Assembly: GCA_963783445.1 (NCBI GenBank)
Contig: CAWANP010000020.1
Coordinates: 864,631-928,630 of the forward strand
Source: CAWANP01 sp963783445
GTDB taxonomy: Bacteria > Chloroflexota > Anaerolineae > JAAYZQ01
Length of the DNA stretch: 64,000 nucleotides
Reading direction: 5' to 3'
Program-made: the position numbers and the translations under genes
Shown here: positions 56,515 to 64,000 of the stretch, piece by piece
Position numbering within the stretch: position 1 is the first letter of the stretch
Layout of the letters: each line of letters opens with the position of its first letter
The notes under the pieces: model-generated
Database searches by the model: none
The model's input: the letters and a program-made list of their open reading frames with translations, nothing else
Told to the model about the DNA's origin: nothing

Positions 56515-56902
56515 GTGGAAGACTCGGTAATCGAAGCAAAAGGTTTTCGCAAAACCTACGGCGATTTCGTCGCCGTGGACGACATCAGTTTTGATGTGCA
56601 GCAGGGCGAGATATTCGGCCTGCTTGGCCCTAACGGCGCGGGAAAGACCACCACGCTGGAGAGTCTGGAGGGTCTGCGTGCCCCGGACAGCGGTACGTTA
56701 CGGGTGGCAGGCGTCGACCCAACGCGTGAGTCCCGCAAACTGCGCAACCTGATCGGCGTGCAGTTGCAGTCGGCGGGCTTGCCAGAGAGCATCACGCCTG
56801 ACGAAGCGATGAAGTTCTTCTGCGCCTATCACTCTGTGGCGCCCCGCTTCGACCTGCTGGAACGGCTGGGGTTGAACGAAAAACGAAAGGCCCAGTTCCA
56901 CG
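56515..56902 (+). pseudogene. ABC transporter ATPase, 3' part lost at an IS21 end
   Basis: FRKTYGDFVAVDDISFDVQQ, Walker A LLGPNGAGKTTTLESLEGL and the Q-loop region LIGVQLQSAGLPESITPDEA are intact. The signature LSGGQ, Walker B and everything after KAQFHV are missing because the IS21-family element begins at 56903. About 130 of 300 residues remain, in the style of a multidrug/ABC-2 type ATPase. Start GTG 56515 has AGGAG about 10 nt upstream. The missing half does not reappear after the element. Confidence 0.85.
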
Positions 56903-56908
56903 TATCAT

Positions 56909-57036
56909 TTTGCACGCTATAATGTGCCAGCAGTTTGCACCTAAACCGATCCACGGGTTTGCACCTAAACTGATCCAGCAGTTTGCACCCAAACTGATCC
57001 AGGGGTTTGCACCAAATATGTACCAACACTTTGCAG
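56909..57036 (+). repeat. Left-end array of six TTTGCAC sites
   Basis: TTTGCAC (last copy TTTGCAG) begins at 56909, 56934, 56958, 56982, 57006 and 57030: spacings 25, 24, 24, 24, 24. Between them the sequence is CTAAACTGATCCAG-like. These are most likely IstA-binding sites. Confidence 0.9.
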
Positions 57037-57337
57037 CCAAAATGTACCACCCCTGACGGTGAAATTCCTGTTCCTACCTTATCCTTTTGGAGTGAATTCA
57101 TTCATTCCAGGAGGCACCATGGCGAACAGGAGAAAAGACACAATGGATATTCGGGAACTGCTGTTACATATGCGCGCCGGATCGAGCAATCGCCGGATCC
57201 AGCGGGACACCGACATCGACCGCCGGACCGTCAAAGCCTATCGAGACTGGGCTACGACCCAAGGTCTGTTTGTAATGCTTCAGTTGGAATTGGAGAAACG
57301 CCTCCGATGAATTAGACTACAACAGGAGGTCTATCTC

Positions 57338-57649
57338 GTGCCAAAGAAACGGAAACAATACTCAGCGCAAGAAAAGGTAACCATTCTGCGGAAGCATCTT
57401 CTGGACAAGATCCCGGTCTCGGAACTCTGCGACGAATACGGTTTGCAGCCCACGGTCTTCTATCGTTGGCAGAAGCAGTTGTTCGAGCAGGCGGGCGAAT
57501 CCTGTTTCCAGCGGTCTCGGAATAGTGAGACGACTCGGCTGAAGCGGCAGATCACCGAGCTGGAAGCCAAGCTGGCCAAGAAGGACGAGGTCCTGGGCGA
57601 AGTGATGGAGGAGTACGTGGTCCTAAAAAAGTCACGTGGGGCATCCTGA
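57338..57649 (+). CDS. IS3-family transposase OrfA
   Basis: A 103-residue helix-turn-helix protein (YSAQEKVTILRKHLLDKIPV, LCDEYGLQPTVFYRWQKQLF) followed by a leucine-zipper coiled coil (LKRQITELEAKLAKKDEVLG). It binds the IS ends. GTG start at 57338 with AGGAGG 9 nt upstream. The OrfB gene follows in another frame; any fusion product would need frameshifting, but the 11-nt gap makes separate initiation more likely. Confidence 0.9.
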   Translation: MPKKRKQYSAQEKVTILRKHLLDKIPVSELCDEYGLQPTVFYRWQKQLFEQAGESCFQRSRNSETTRLKRQITELEAKLAKKDEVLGEVMEEYVVLKKSRGAS

Positions 57650-57660
57650 CGGGCTGCTGG

Positions 57661-58662
57661 GTGCCCCAGCAAGTGCGCGATGAAGTCGTGGATTTCGTGA
57701 CCAAGTGGAGTAGAGAATCAGGCATTCCGATGGCTCGTTTCGTCGAGTGGTTGGAGATCAATCAAAGCAAGTACTACGACTGGCGACGACGCTACGGCCA
57801 AGCTAACGAACATAACGGCCAGGTGCCACGTACCTTCTGGTTGCAGGAATGGGAACGAAAGGCCATCATTGATTTCTACCGAGAGCACCCCGATGAAGGC
57901 TATCGGCGCTTGACGTACATGATGATCGACGCCGACATCGTGGCCGCTAGCCCCAGCAGTGTCTACCGGGTGCTCAAGCAAGCGAAGCTTCTGAACAGAT
58001 GGAATCAAAAACCGTCAAAGAAAGGTCAAGGGTTCCAGCAACCGGAGAAGCCGCATGAGCACTGGCACATTGATGTCGCCTACATCAACATCTGTGGCAC
58101 GTTCTACTACCTATGCAGCATCCTGGATGGCTACAGCCGCTATCTGGTCCATTGGGAGATCCGGGAGACGATGACAGAAGCTGACGTTGAGATCATCTTG
58201 CAGCGAGCTCGGGAACGGTTTCCCCAGGTCAAGCCACGGATCATCTCGGACAATGGGCCCCAGTTCATAGCCAGGGATTTCAAGACGTTCATCCGGCAAT
58301 GTGGCATGACCCACGTGCGTACCAGTCCCTACTATCCTCAAAGCAACGGCAAGATTGAGCGCTGGCACAAGTCGCTGAAGGGAGAGTGCATCCGGCCAGG
58401 GACACCGCTCTCTCTGGAAGATGCCCGCCGATTGGTCAAAAAGTTTGTAATGTACTATAATCAGGAGCGCCTGCACAGCGCCATCGGCTATGTGACGCCC
58501 AAAGACAAGCTCGAAGGTCGCGAGCCCGTCATCTTTGCCGAGCGCAACCGCAAGCTTGCGGCGGCCCGCAAGAGAAGGAGCCTGTCACGTAGTGATGCAG
58601 CAATGGCTCCAAAGCAGAGCGGTCGAGTCAGGATCGAGGCGGCTGAATTATGCCCGCCCTAG
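57661..58662 (+). CDS. IS3-family transposase OrfB (DDE integrase)
   Basis: 333 residues with an N-terminal HTH_21 region (EHPDEGYRRLTYMMIDADIV) and an RNase-H-fold rve domain: Asp in WHIDVAYINICG, Asp in IISDNGPQF, Glu in NGKIERWHKSLKGE, and the K/R seven residues on. YNQERLHSAIGYVTP is the common end. The GTG start at 57661 is as assigned by the open frame; no strong ribosome-binding site is seen. Confidence 0.9.
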   Translation: MPQQVRDEVVDFVTKWSRESGIPMARFVEWLEINQSKYYDWRRRYGQANEHNGQVPRTFWLQEWERKAIIDFYREHPDEGYRRLTYMMIDADIVAASPSSVYRVLKQAKLLNRWNQKPSKKGQGFQQPEKPHEHWHIDVAYINICGTFYYLCSILDGYSRYLVHWEIRETMTEADVEIILQRARERFPQVKPRIISDNGPQFIARDFKTFIRQCGMTHVRTSPYYPQSNGKIERWHKSLKGECIRPGTPLSLEDARRLVKKFVMYYNQERLHSAIGYVTPKDKLEGREPVIFAERNRKLAAARKRRSLSRSDAAMAPKQSGRVRIEAAELCPP

Positions 58663-60106
58663 TGTCTTATTGGGAAGAGGCAATCCTCCATTTCCCGCTG
58701 AACCAATACATGTTGAAAGGTTCACTGCCGCCCCTGGAAGATCTCCAGGAGCTTCTGGACCAAACCATGCCCAAGCAAACGCCGCCGCAAAACGTATCCA
58801 CAGCCGAGAACTATCGTGAGTTGATCGAACAACTGCTCAAAGAGAACGTCGAGATCGCCGCCATCCAGTGTCGCCTGGAAGAGCGTGGCTACACCGGTTC
58901 CTACTGGGCGGTATACCGCTTGGCGCAGAAGATCAAGCCCCGCCACCGAGAAGCCACCGTGCGGGTAGAGACCAAGCCGGGTGAAGAAGCGCAAGTGGAT
59001 TTCGGCTTTGCCGGGAAGCTGATCGACCCGGACACTGGCGAACTGCGTCGAGCCTGGGTCTTTGTCATGACCTTGTCCTGGAGCCGCCATCAGTATGCCG
59101 AGTTCGTCTTCGACCAAAAACTGGAGACCTGGTTGCGGCTGCACCGCAATGCCTTCACCTGGTTGGGCGGAGTTCCCAGGCGAGTGAGGATCGACAACCT
59201 CAAAGCGGCCATCATCAAGGCTACGTGGGATGACCCCGAGGTACAGCAATCCTACCGGGGCTGCGCCGAGCACTATGGCTTTCTGATCACCCCTTGCCGA
59301 CCCAGAACGCCCCAGCACAAAGGAAAAGTGGAAAAGGGTGGCGTGCACTACGTCAAGCGTAACTTCTTGGGCGGGCGTGAACCCACGACCCTCACCCAGG
59401 CCAATCGGGATGTTCTCGCCTGGTGCAACAACAAGGCTGGCTTGCGCATTCACGGCACCACCAAGGAAAAACCCCTGGTCCGCTTCCAGGAGGTCGAGCT
59501 GGCCCAGCTCCAACCGGTGCCCGAAACACCCTACGACCTGGCTATCTGGAAACAGGTGACCCTCGGCCGGGATTGCTACGTCAACTTTGACAAAGCCTAC
59601 TACTCGGCCCCTCATCGTCTTCATGGCCAGGAGTTGTGGGTCTGTGGCGGTATCCAGCAGGTGCGCATTTACACCCTGAAGCGCAAGCTGCTCGCTACCC
59701 ATGAACGTGCCCAGCACCCTGGCCAGCGGCTCACTCACCTCGACCACCTCCCGCCTGAGAAAGTCCCAGGGCTTGTCCTAAACCGGGATAATTGTCTGGC
59801 CTCCGCCATCGAAGTGGGTCCGGCTGCCCGGCAGGTGGTGCAAACCCTGCTGGACGATCCGGTCCTCGACCGGCTGTACACGGCCGGTCGTCTGATCAGG
59901 CTGCGCGAGAAGTTCGGCGACACACGACTGGAAGCAGCCTGCAAACGGGCACTGTATTTCGATGACCCAGCATACAAAACCGTCAAGCGCATCCTCACCG
60001 AAGGATTGGAGGATGAGCCCGTACCCGTCGCCGTGACTTTGCCTGCCGCGACCACCTTCATGCGCAGTGCCGAAGAGTTGGTCAACCGCGTGCTTGGAGG
60101 CAAGTC

Positions 60107-60883
60107 ATGGAACTGAAACACCAACTCACTCCCCAGTTGAAGCACTTGCGGCTGTCGGGCGTGCTGGAAACCTTGGATGTGCGCAATCAGCAGGCCATTG
60201 AAGGCCGGTGGTCCTACGTCGAGTTCCTGTCTCGTTTGCTGGAGGATGAAGTCGAACGCCGGGCACAAAAACAGCTCAAGTTACGGCTGCGCCGGGCAAC
60301 CCTCAACACCACCAAGACTCTCGAAACCTTCGACTTCAACTTCAACCCGACTCTCAATCGCCAGCAGCTCCTGGCCCTGGCCGCCGGTGACTACATCCGC
60401 CAGAAGCGCAATCTGCTGATCTGCGGCCCAACCGGTGTAGGAAAGACACACATCGCCCAAGCTCTTGGCCAGGAAGCGTGCCGCCAGGGCTTTCAGGTGC
60501 TTTTCCTCAACGTCCACAAGATGCTGCAACATCTCAACGGTGGCCGCGCCGATGGTTCCTGGGAACGCAGGCTGAATACATACTTGCGCCCCGACTTACT
60601 CATCCTCGACGATTTTGGGCTAAAGCCTCTTCCTCCTCCCTCGCCGGAGGATCTCTATGATGTTATTAACGAACGGTATGAGCGCGGCAGCATTCTATTG
60701 ACCAGCAATCGTGCTCCATCCGAATGGCCTGATCTCTTCTGTGATCCATTGCTGGCCTCGGCCGGGCTGGATCGTCTGCTTCATCGGGCCGAGGTTGTCA
60801 TCATTCGTGGTGCTAGCTTCCGGGCTCAGGGCCGCCAACGGCTAGAACAGGAGGTGCTATCAAACCAAGAGCCTACCGTCTGA
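60107..60883 (+). CDS. istB: IstB-type AAA+ helper ATPase
   Basis: An intact 258-residue DnaA/DnaC-like ATPase: Walker A CGPTGVGKTHIAQAL, Walker B LLILDDFGL, sensor segment LLTSNRAPSEWPD. It helps the IstA transposase choose targets and stay off existing copies. The start overlaps the end of istA by 10 bp. Its sequence is undamaged, unlike istA. Confidence 0.92.
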   Translation: MELKHQLTPQLKHLRLSGVLETLDVRNQQAIEGRWSYVEFLSRLLEDEVERRAQKQLKLRLRRATLNTTKTLETFDFNFNPTLNRQQLLALAAGDYIRQKRNLLICGPTGVGKTHIAQALGQEACRQGFQVLFLNVHKMLQHLNGGRADGSWERRLNTYLRPDLLILDDFGLKPLPPPSPEDLYDVINERYERGSILLTSNRAPSEWPDLFCDPLLASAGLDRLLHRAEVVIIRGASFRAQGRQRLEQEVLSNQEPTV

Positions 60884-60952
60884 ATCTCGTTTTGGAAGCT
60901 CTTCTTTCAGGAAAGGAGTCTCACCTCCCGGGAATGGTGGTACATCTTGGCC

Positions 60953-61054
60953 GCAAACAGGTGGCGTACTTTTGCCGCAAACCGATGGTACATTTTTGGT
61001 GCAAAGAGGTGGTGTAGTCTTGCTGCAAACAGGTGGTGCATTGCCGTGTGCAAA
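60953..61054 (-). repeat. Right-end array of five GCAAA sites, mirror of the left end
   Basis: GCAAA (complement of TTTGC) begins at 60953, 60977, 61001, 61025 and 61050: spacings 24, 24, 24, 25. The odd 25-bp step is the outermost one, exactly as at the left end. Confidence 0.9.
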
Positions 61055-61121
61055 TTGACAACAGAACCGGGTCAAGACCGCCGGGAAAACCAGTAGCGGT
61101 TCTGTACAAGGCTGCCAGGGC

Positions 61122-62868
61122 CTACGGATTGACCAGCGCGCCGTGCTCCTCCGCCATCTTGTCCTCAGCATAGGGCACAAAGGGCACGCCGGGCCGGCCG
61201 GTGGCCAGCTTGTTGCGGTGGTAGAGGACAAAGGTCTGCACCCCGCCCGACAGCGAGAGTAAACCTGGTCAAAGCCAGACTGGCACCAGGGCGCGGAGGG
61301 CAAATAGCTGGTGAAGCCCACGCGGCAGTAGAGGTACAGCGGCTGGTCGCCGGCCACTGCCCGCAGTTCGTCGATGCCGCTCCCGTAGCTCGGTCAGCGG
61401 GATATTGATGGCGCCGGGGATGTGCCAGGTCTCGAAAGGCAGCCGGGGGCCGGACGTCGACCACGGTGCCCGTCCTCCAGGACCTCCGGATAGTCCTCGG
61501 CATACCACTGGGCCAGGTCGCCCCGGAGCAGGTTGCAGGCCACAAAGCCGGCCATGTTGACCGGGTCCTTGGCCGATGCCATAGGGCGGCGCGTAGGCCA
61601 GCTCCAGGTGCTCCAGGTCGTGGACGGTCATGCCGGCGCGGATGGCGGTGGCCAGGACGTCGATGCGCTTGTCGACGCCGTCAAAGCCCACGGCCTGGGC
61701 GCCCAGGATGCGGCCGTCGTCGGGCGCGAACAGCAGCTTCAGGTGCATGGGGTGCGTGCCGGGATAGTAGCCGGCGTGGCCGTTGGGGTGGACGTAGACC
61801 TTGCGGTGGGGGATGCCCAGGCGGTGGAGGGTGGCCTCGGTCGACGCCGGTGCCCCCGGCCGTCATGTCAAAGACCTTGACGACCGAGGTGCCCTGGGTG
61901 GAGCGGTAGGCGCTGTCGCGGCCGAAGATGTGGTCGGCGACGATACGCCCCTGGCGGTTGGCGGGCCCGGCCAGGGCGACGACGGCGGGCTCGCCCGTGA
62001 CCGTGTCGGTCACCTCGACGGCATCGCCGGCGGCATAGATGTCGGGGTCGGAGGTGCGCATGTGTGCGTCGACCTTGATGCTGCCCCGCACGCCCAGCTC
62101 CAGCCCGGCCTCGCGGGCCAGGCGAGGACTCGGGCTGGACGCCGATGGCCAGGATCACCAGGTCGGTGATCAGCCGTGTGCCATTCTGCAACTCGACCTC
62201 GACCCGCCCCGAGACATCGTGAAAGGCCGCAGCCGCCGAGCCGAGGTGCAGCTCGACGCCATAGCTCTCCAGGTGGTAGATCAGGGCCCGGTCCATCTCG
62301 TGGTCCAGGGGCGGCATGATCGACTCTTCCAGCTCGACCAGCGAGACCCGCAAGCCCCGCTGGCGCAGGGTCTCGGCCATCTCCACGCCGATGTAGCCGC
62401 CGCCGATCACCACCGCGCTCTTGGCGCCGGCATCGACCTCGGCCTTGATGGCATCCATGTCAGGGATGTTGCGCAGGGTATGGATCTGGGGATGGTCGAT
62501 GCCTGGGATCGGGGGCCGCAACGGACGCGCGCCGGGGGTCAGAACCAGCTTGTCGTACGACTTCCCAGAACTCCGGCCGGCGTCGGTCCCGGACCAGGAC
62601 CCGCTTGCTCTCCCGGTCGATGCGCAGTACCTCGTGCTCGGTGCGGACGTCGAGGTTGAGCCGGCTCCTCAGGTCCTCGGGGGTGACCACCAGCAGTTTG
62701 TCACGGTCTTGGATGTGCGCCGCTGATGTGGTAGGGCAGGCCGCAGTTGGCAAAGGAGACGTAGCGGTCCTTCTCAAAGACGATGATCTCGGCGTCCTCG
62801 GCCAGGCGGCTGGCCCGCGCCGCAGCCGACATGCCGGCGGCCACCCCGCCGACAACAATGATCTTCAT
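61122..62868 (-). CDS. CoA-disulfide reductase/NADH oxidase-rhodanese fusion, frame broken
   Basis: The N-terminal FAD-binding KIIVVGGVAAGMSAAARASR has the single active-site Cys42 in SFANCGLPYHISG. The NAD domain is VVIGGGYIGVEMAETLRQRG, and the second FAD site SDPDIYAAGDAVEV. Dimerisation-domain pieces (HPMHLKLLFAPDDGRILGAQ; MTVHDLEHLELAYAPPYG) precede a C-terminal rhodanese-like domain (VVDVRPP, YLYCRVGFTSYL with its Cys). It uses NAD(P)H to reduce CoA disulfide, persulfide or oxygen. At least seven frame changes occur. The end lies about 60 bp from the IS21 right end. Start MKIIVV at 62868; ATG 62910 is an alternative. Confidence 0.8.
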
Positions 62869-62972
62869 GGCAAACACTTTCTGCTCAGTCTTGAATTCGT
62901 GGAAAGCCATATCCCAGCACTCTCATTCTATCACATCTCACCCATCGGACAAGGGAGTTGAGTCCTTTGGCC

Positions 62973-63001
62973 TTGACAAAATACTATTCTCGTGATATAA
63001 T
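62973..63001 (+). promoter_or_regulatory. Near-perfect promoter with extended -10
   Basis: TTGACA (62973-62978), 17 bp, TATAAT (62996-63001), preceded by TGA as an extended -10. It should be one of the strongest promoters in the window and drives the gene at 63095. Confidence 0.9.
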
Positions 63002-63094
63002 TGATATAAACAGGATCCATAGGGCCGGTGTGGAGATGAACCGCGTGGGAAAGCCAGATCAGACAATTCCTGGGAAAGGTCTAGAGGTGTATTC

Positions 63095-64000
63095 ATGAAT
63101 GCGAAGGTCTTTATCTCTAGCAGCTTTGACGGTCGAGATGGGCTAGGTGTAAGCCGCGCCGAACGGGGTTACGATGGAGAATGGCAAACCCAGGTCGTGG
63201 CAGAACGCTACAATGTTCAGTGCCTGGCAAGGGATCCACAAGACAGCAACCAGGTTTACGCCGGCACACAGGAGAGGGGATTCTGCGCTCGACCGACGCC
63301 GGAGCCAGCTGGGCGGTACTCGGCCTGGAAGGACTGACCGTCAAGGCATTGGCAGTCGATCCCCAGCGTCCGCGGACCATCTATGCAGGAATGAGGCCCG
63401 CAGGCCTGCACGATTTCCCAGGACGGGGGCGATTCGTGGCACGAGTCACAGGGATTTCGTCGCATCCCTGGGCGCTGGTGGTGGTTCTCTCCAGCCGAGC
63501 GTCCCTTCTCAGCTTACGTGCATGCCCTCTCTGTGTCTCCTGAGGATCCCGGCGTCATTCTGGCCGGAATGGAGTTTGGGGCCGTGGTGCGCAGTGAGGA
63601 TGGCGGTGAGAACGTGGTCCGGTCACCGGCGCGGCGCGCTGCGCGACTGCCACTCGATGACCTTCCATTCGACCAACGGGGACTGGGCCTACGAGGGTGG
63701 TGCAGGCTGGAAGGCGGCAGGCGCGGTCAGTAGCGATGGTGGAAAGGACTTGGTCGCAGCCGCGCGATGGCCTGGACCGTCACGATGGCTGGTCTTGCGT
63801 CGCGGACCCGGAGCAGCCGGGAGAGGTGGTACGTGGCGGCTTCGACCGGTCCAGGTGACGCCCACAGTCCTGGATTACGCCGAAGCGTACATCTACCGCT
63901 TCCGCGGGAGACGCTGGCTGGACCAAGTTGGCCGGAGGTCTGCCCGCCATGTGGACCATCTCCCCACGACTCTGATGACCGACCCACGCGCTCCGGGTCA
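63095..64000 (+). CDS. BNR/YCF48-like beta-propeller protein, frame broken, runs off the end
   Basis: Repeated propeller blades are visible: CLARDPQDSNQVYAGTQ, LRSTDAGASWAVLGLEG, LAVDPQRPRTIYAGM, LSVSPEDPGVILAGMEFGAV and VRSEDGGENV. Each has the Asp-box-like SxDxGxxW pattern of BNR/sortilin-type repeats. No signal peptide is seen in MNAKVFISSSFDG. Frame changes near 63275, 63410, 63505, 63640 and later break it. The 3' end lies beyond the window. The role of such cytoplasmic-looking propellers is unknown. Confidence 0.7.

Larger units (their letters stand above)
57271..58710 (+). mobile_element. IS3-family insertion sequence (1440 bp) with 4-bp target duplication
   Basis: The inverted repeats begin TGTAATGCTTCAG (57271) and, from the right, TGTATTGGTTCAG (58710), with about 23 of 32 bases matching. 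TGTT is present on both sides (57267-57270 and 58711-58714) as the target-site duplication. It carries orfA and orfB. Confidence 0.92.
57119..60116 (+). pseudogene. istA: istA transposase gene interrupted by an IS3-family element
   Basis: The first part (57119-57270) encodes an HTH start MDIRELLLHMRAGSSNRRIQ. The second (58711-60116) encodes the DDE catalytic domain (EAQVDFGFAGKLID, RIDNLKAAIIKATWDD, HKGKVEKGG). Removing 57271-58714 joins ACCCAAGGTCTG to TTGAAAGGTTCA in frame as TQGLLKGSLPPLEDL, giving a complete IstA of about 518 residues. The C-terminal part alone lacks the DNA-binding domain, so the IS21 element is probably immobile unless helped in trans. AGGAGG precedes ATG 57119. Confidence 0.9.
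56903..61060 (+). mobile_element. IS21-family insertion sequence carrying a nested IS3-family element
   Basis: The ends are complementary (TATCATTTTGCACGC at left, TGTCAATTTGCACAC inward from the right). Each end carries an array of 24-bp spaced TTTGCAC sites. Inside are istA (interrupted) and istB, in the usual order with a 10-bp overlap. Without the nested element the unit is about 2.7 kb. No target duplication is visible at its flanks, and the flanking genes do not belong together. Confidence 0.9.

Noticed and set aside
56903..57050. Evenly spaced 24-bp repeats resembling a CRISPR array
   Set aside because: The repeats are short (TTTGCAC core), the intervening sequence is itself similar, the mirror array lies at the other end of a transposon, and no cas gene is present.
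57640..57665. Programmed frameshift fusing IS3 OrfA and OrfB
   Set aside because: The two frames do not overlap and no slippery heptamer was found in the 11-nt gap; separate initiation is simpler.
1..64000. rRNA, tRNA, prophage or plasmid origin genes
   Set aside because: I looked on both strands and found no sequence with convincing rRNA or tRNA features, no phage structural genes and no replication-initiation gene.

Overview
The window looks like part of a chromosome from a Chloroflexota bacterium, most likely Anaerolineae. This rests on protein styles, not on a marker gene: large MalT/LAL-type LuxR regulators, an uncharacterised small acidic protein family, an RPH/PEP-synthase-like phosphotransferase preceded by a conserved 85-residue partner, PA/M28 peptidases, BNR and FG-GAP propellers, and many xanthine-dehydrogenase-family genes. 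No rRNA, tRNA or CRISPR array was seen. Base composition is high GC, with a clearly AT-richer patch around 55.0-55.9 kb. Promoters are easy to read: about fifteen sites match the sigma-70 consensus, mostly with 17-bp spacers.

A dominant technical feature is that about twenty genes are split by frame changes, while their two halves are collinear and conserved. Where checked (near 2405, 7752, 8378, 11177, 11273, 19343, 25598, 44030), one base added to or removed from a run of 2-4 identical bases restores the family sequence. The corrected lengths become multiples of three. I treat these as probable sequencing/assembly indels and give such genes as single CDS entries. True remnants (amidohydrolase, ABC ATPase, interrupted istA) are listed as pseudogenes.

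Layout. 0-9.5 kb: a membrane protein, a DNA-repair-type radical SAM/HhH protein, a MazG-like pyrophosphatase, a secreted FG-GAP protein, GNAT, ketopantoate-reductase-like, M29-like peptidase, a conserved unknown, CtaA/COX15 and a VOC protein. 9.5-18.7 kb: M28 peptidase, AlkA-like glycosylase, LAL regulator, 85-aa protein plus RPH-like phosphotransferase, SDR. 19.1-35.7 kb: a minus-strand run of about 12 genes headed by an IclR regulator (pyrB, two xanthine-dehydrogenase-type enzymes, dihydropyrimidinase-like hydrolase, iorA, iorB, ADP-forming acyl-CoA synthetase, HisC-type aminotransferase). The last four form a complete route from aromatic amino acid to arylacetate plus ATP. A divergent amidase lies across an intergenic region carrying an IclR-like palindrome. 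37.6-45.2 kb: unknowns, aminotransferase, GNAT, inositol-monophosphatase family, BASS transporter behind a structured terminated leader, MarC family, and an AbrB/VapC toxin-antitoxin pair. 45.3-51.1 kb: M28 peptidase, GalE and two GT4 glycosyltransferases.

51-64 kb is rearranged. It holds a decayed amidohydrolase next to a duplicated glycosyltransferase tail, a second (multiply frameshifted) LAL regulator, small membrane proteins sharing a promoter element, and an ABC ATPase cut by an IS21-family element whose istA is itself interrupted by an IS3-family element with a 4-bp target duplication. A CoA-disulfide-reductase/rhodanese fusion and a BNR propeller running off the end complete the window.
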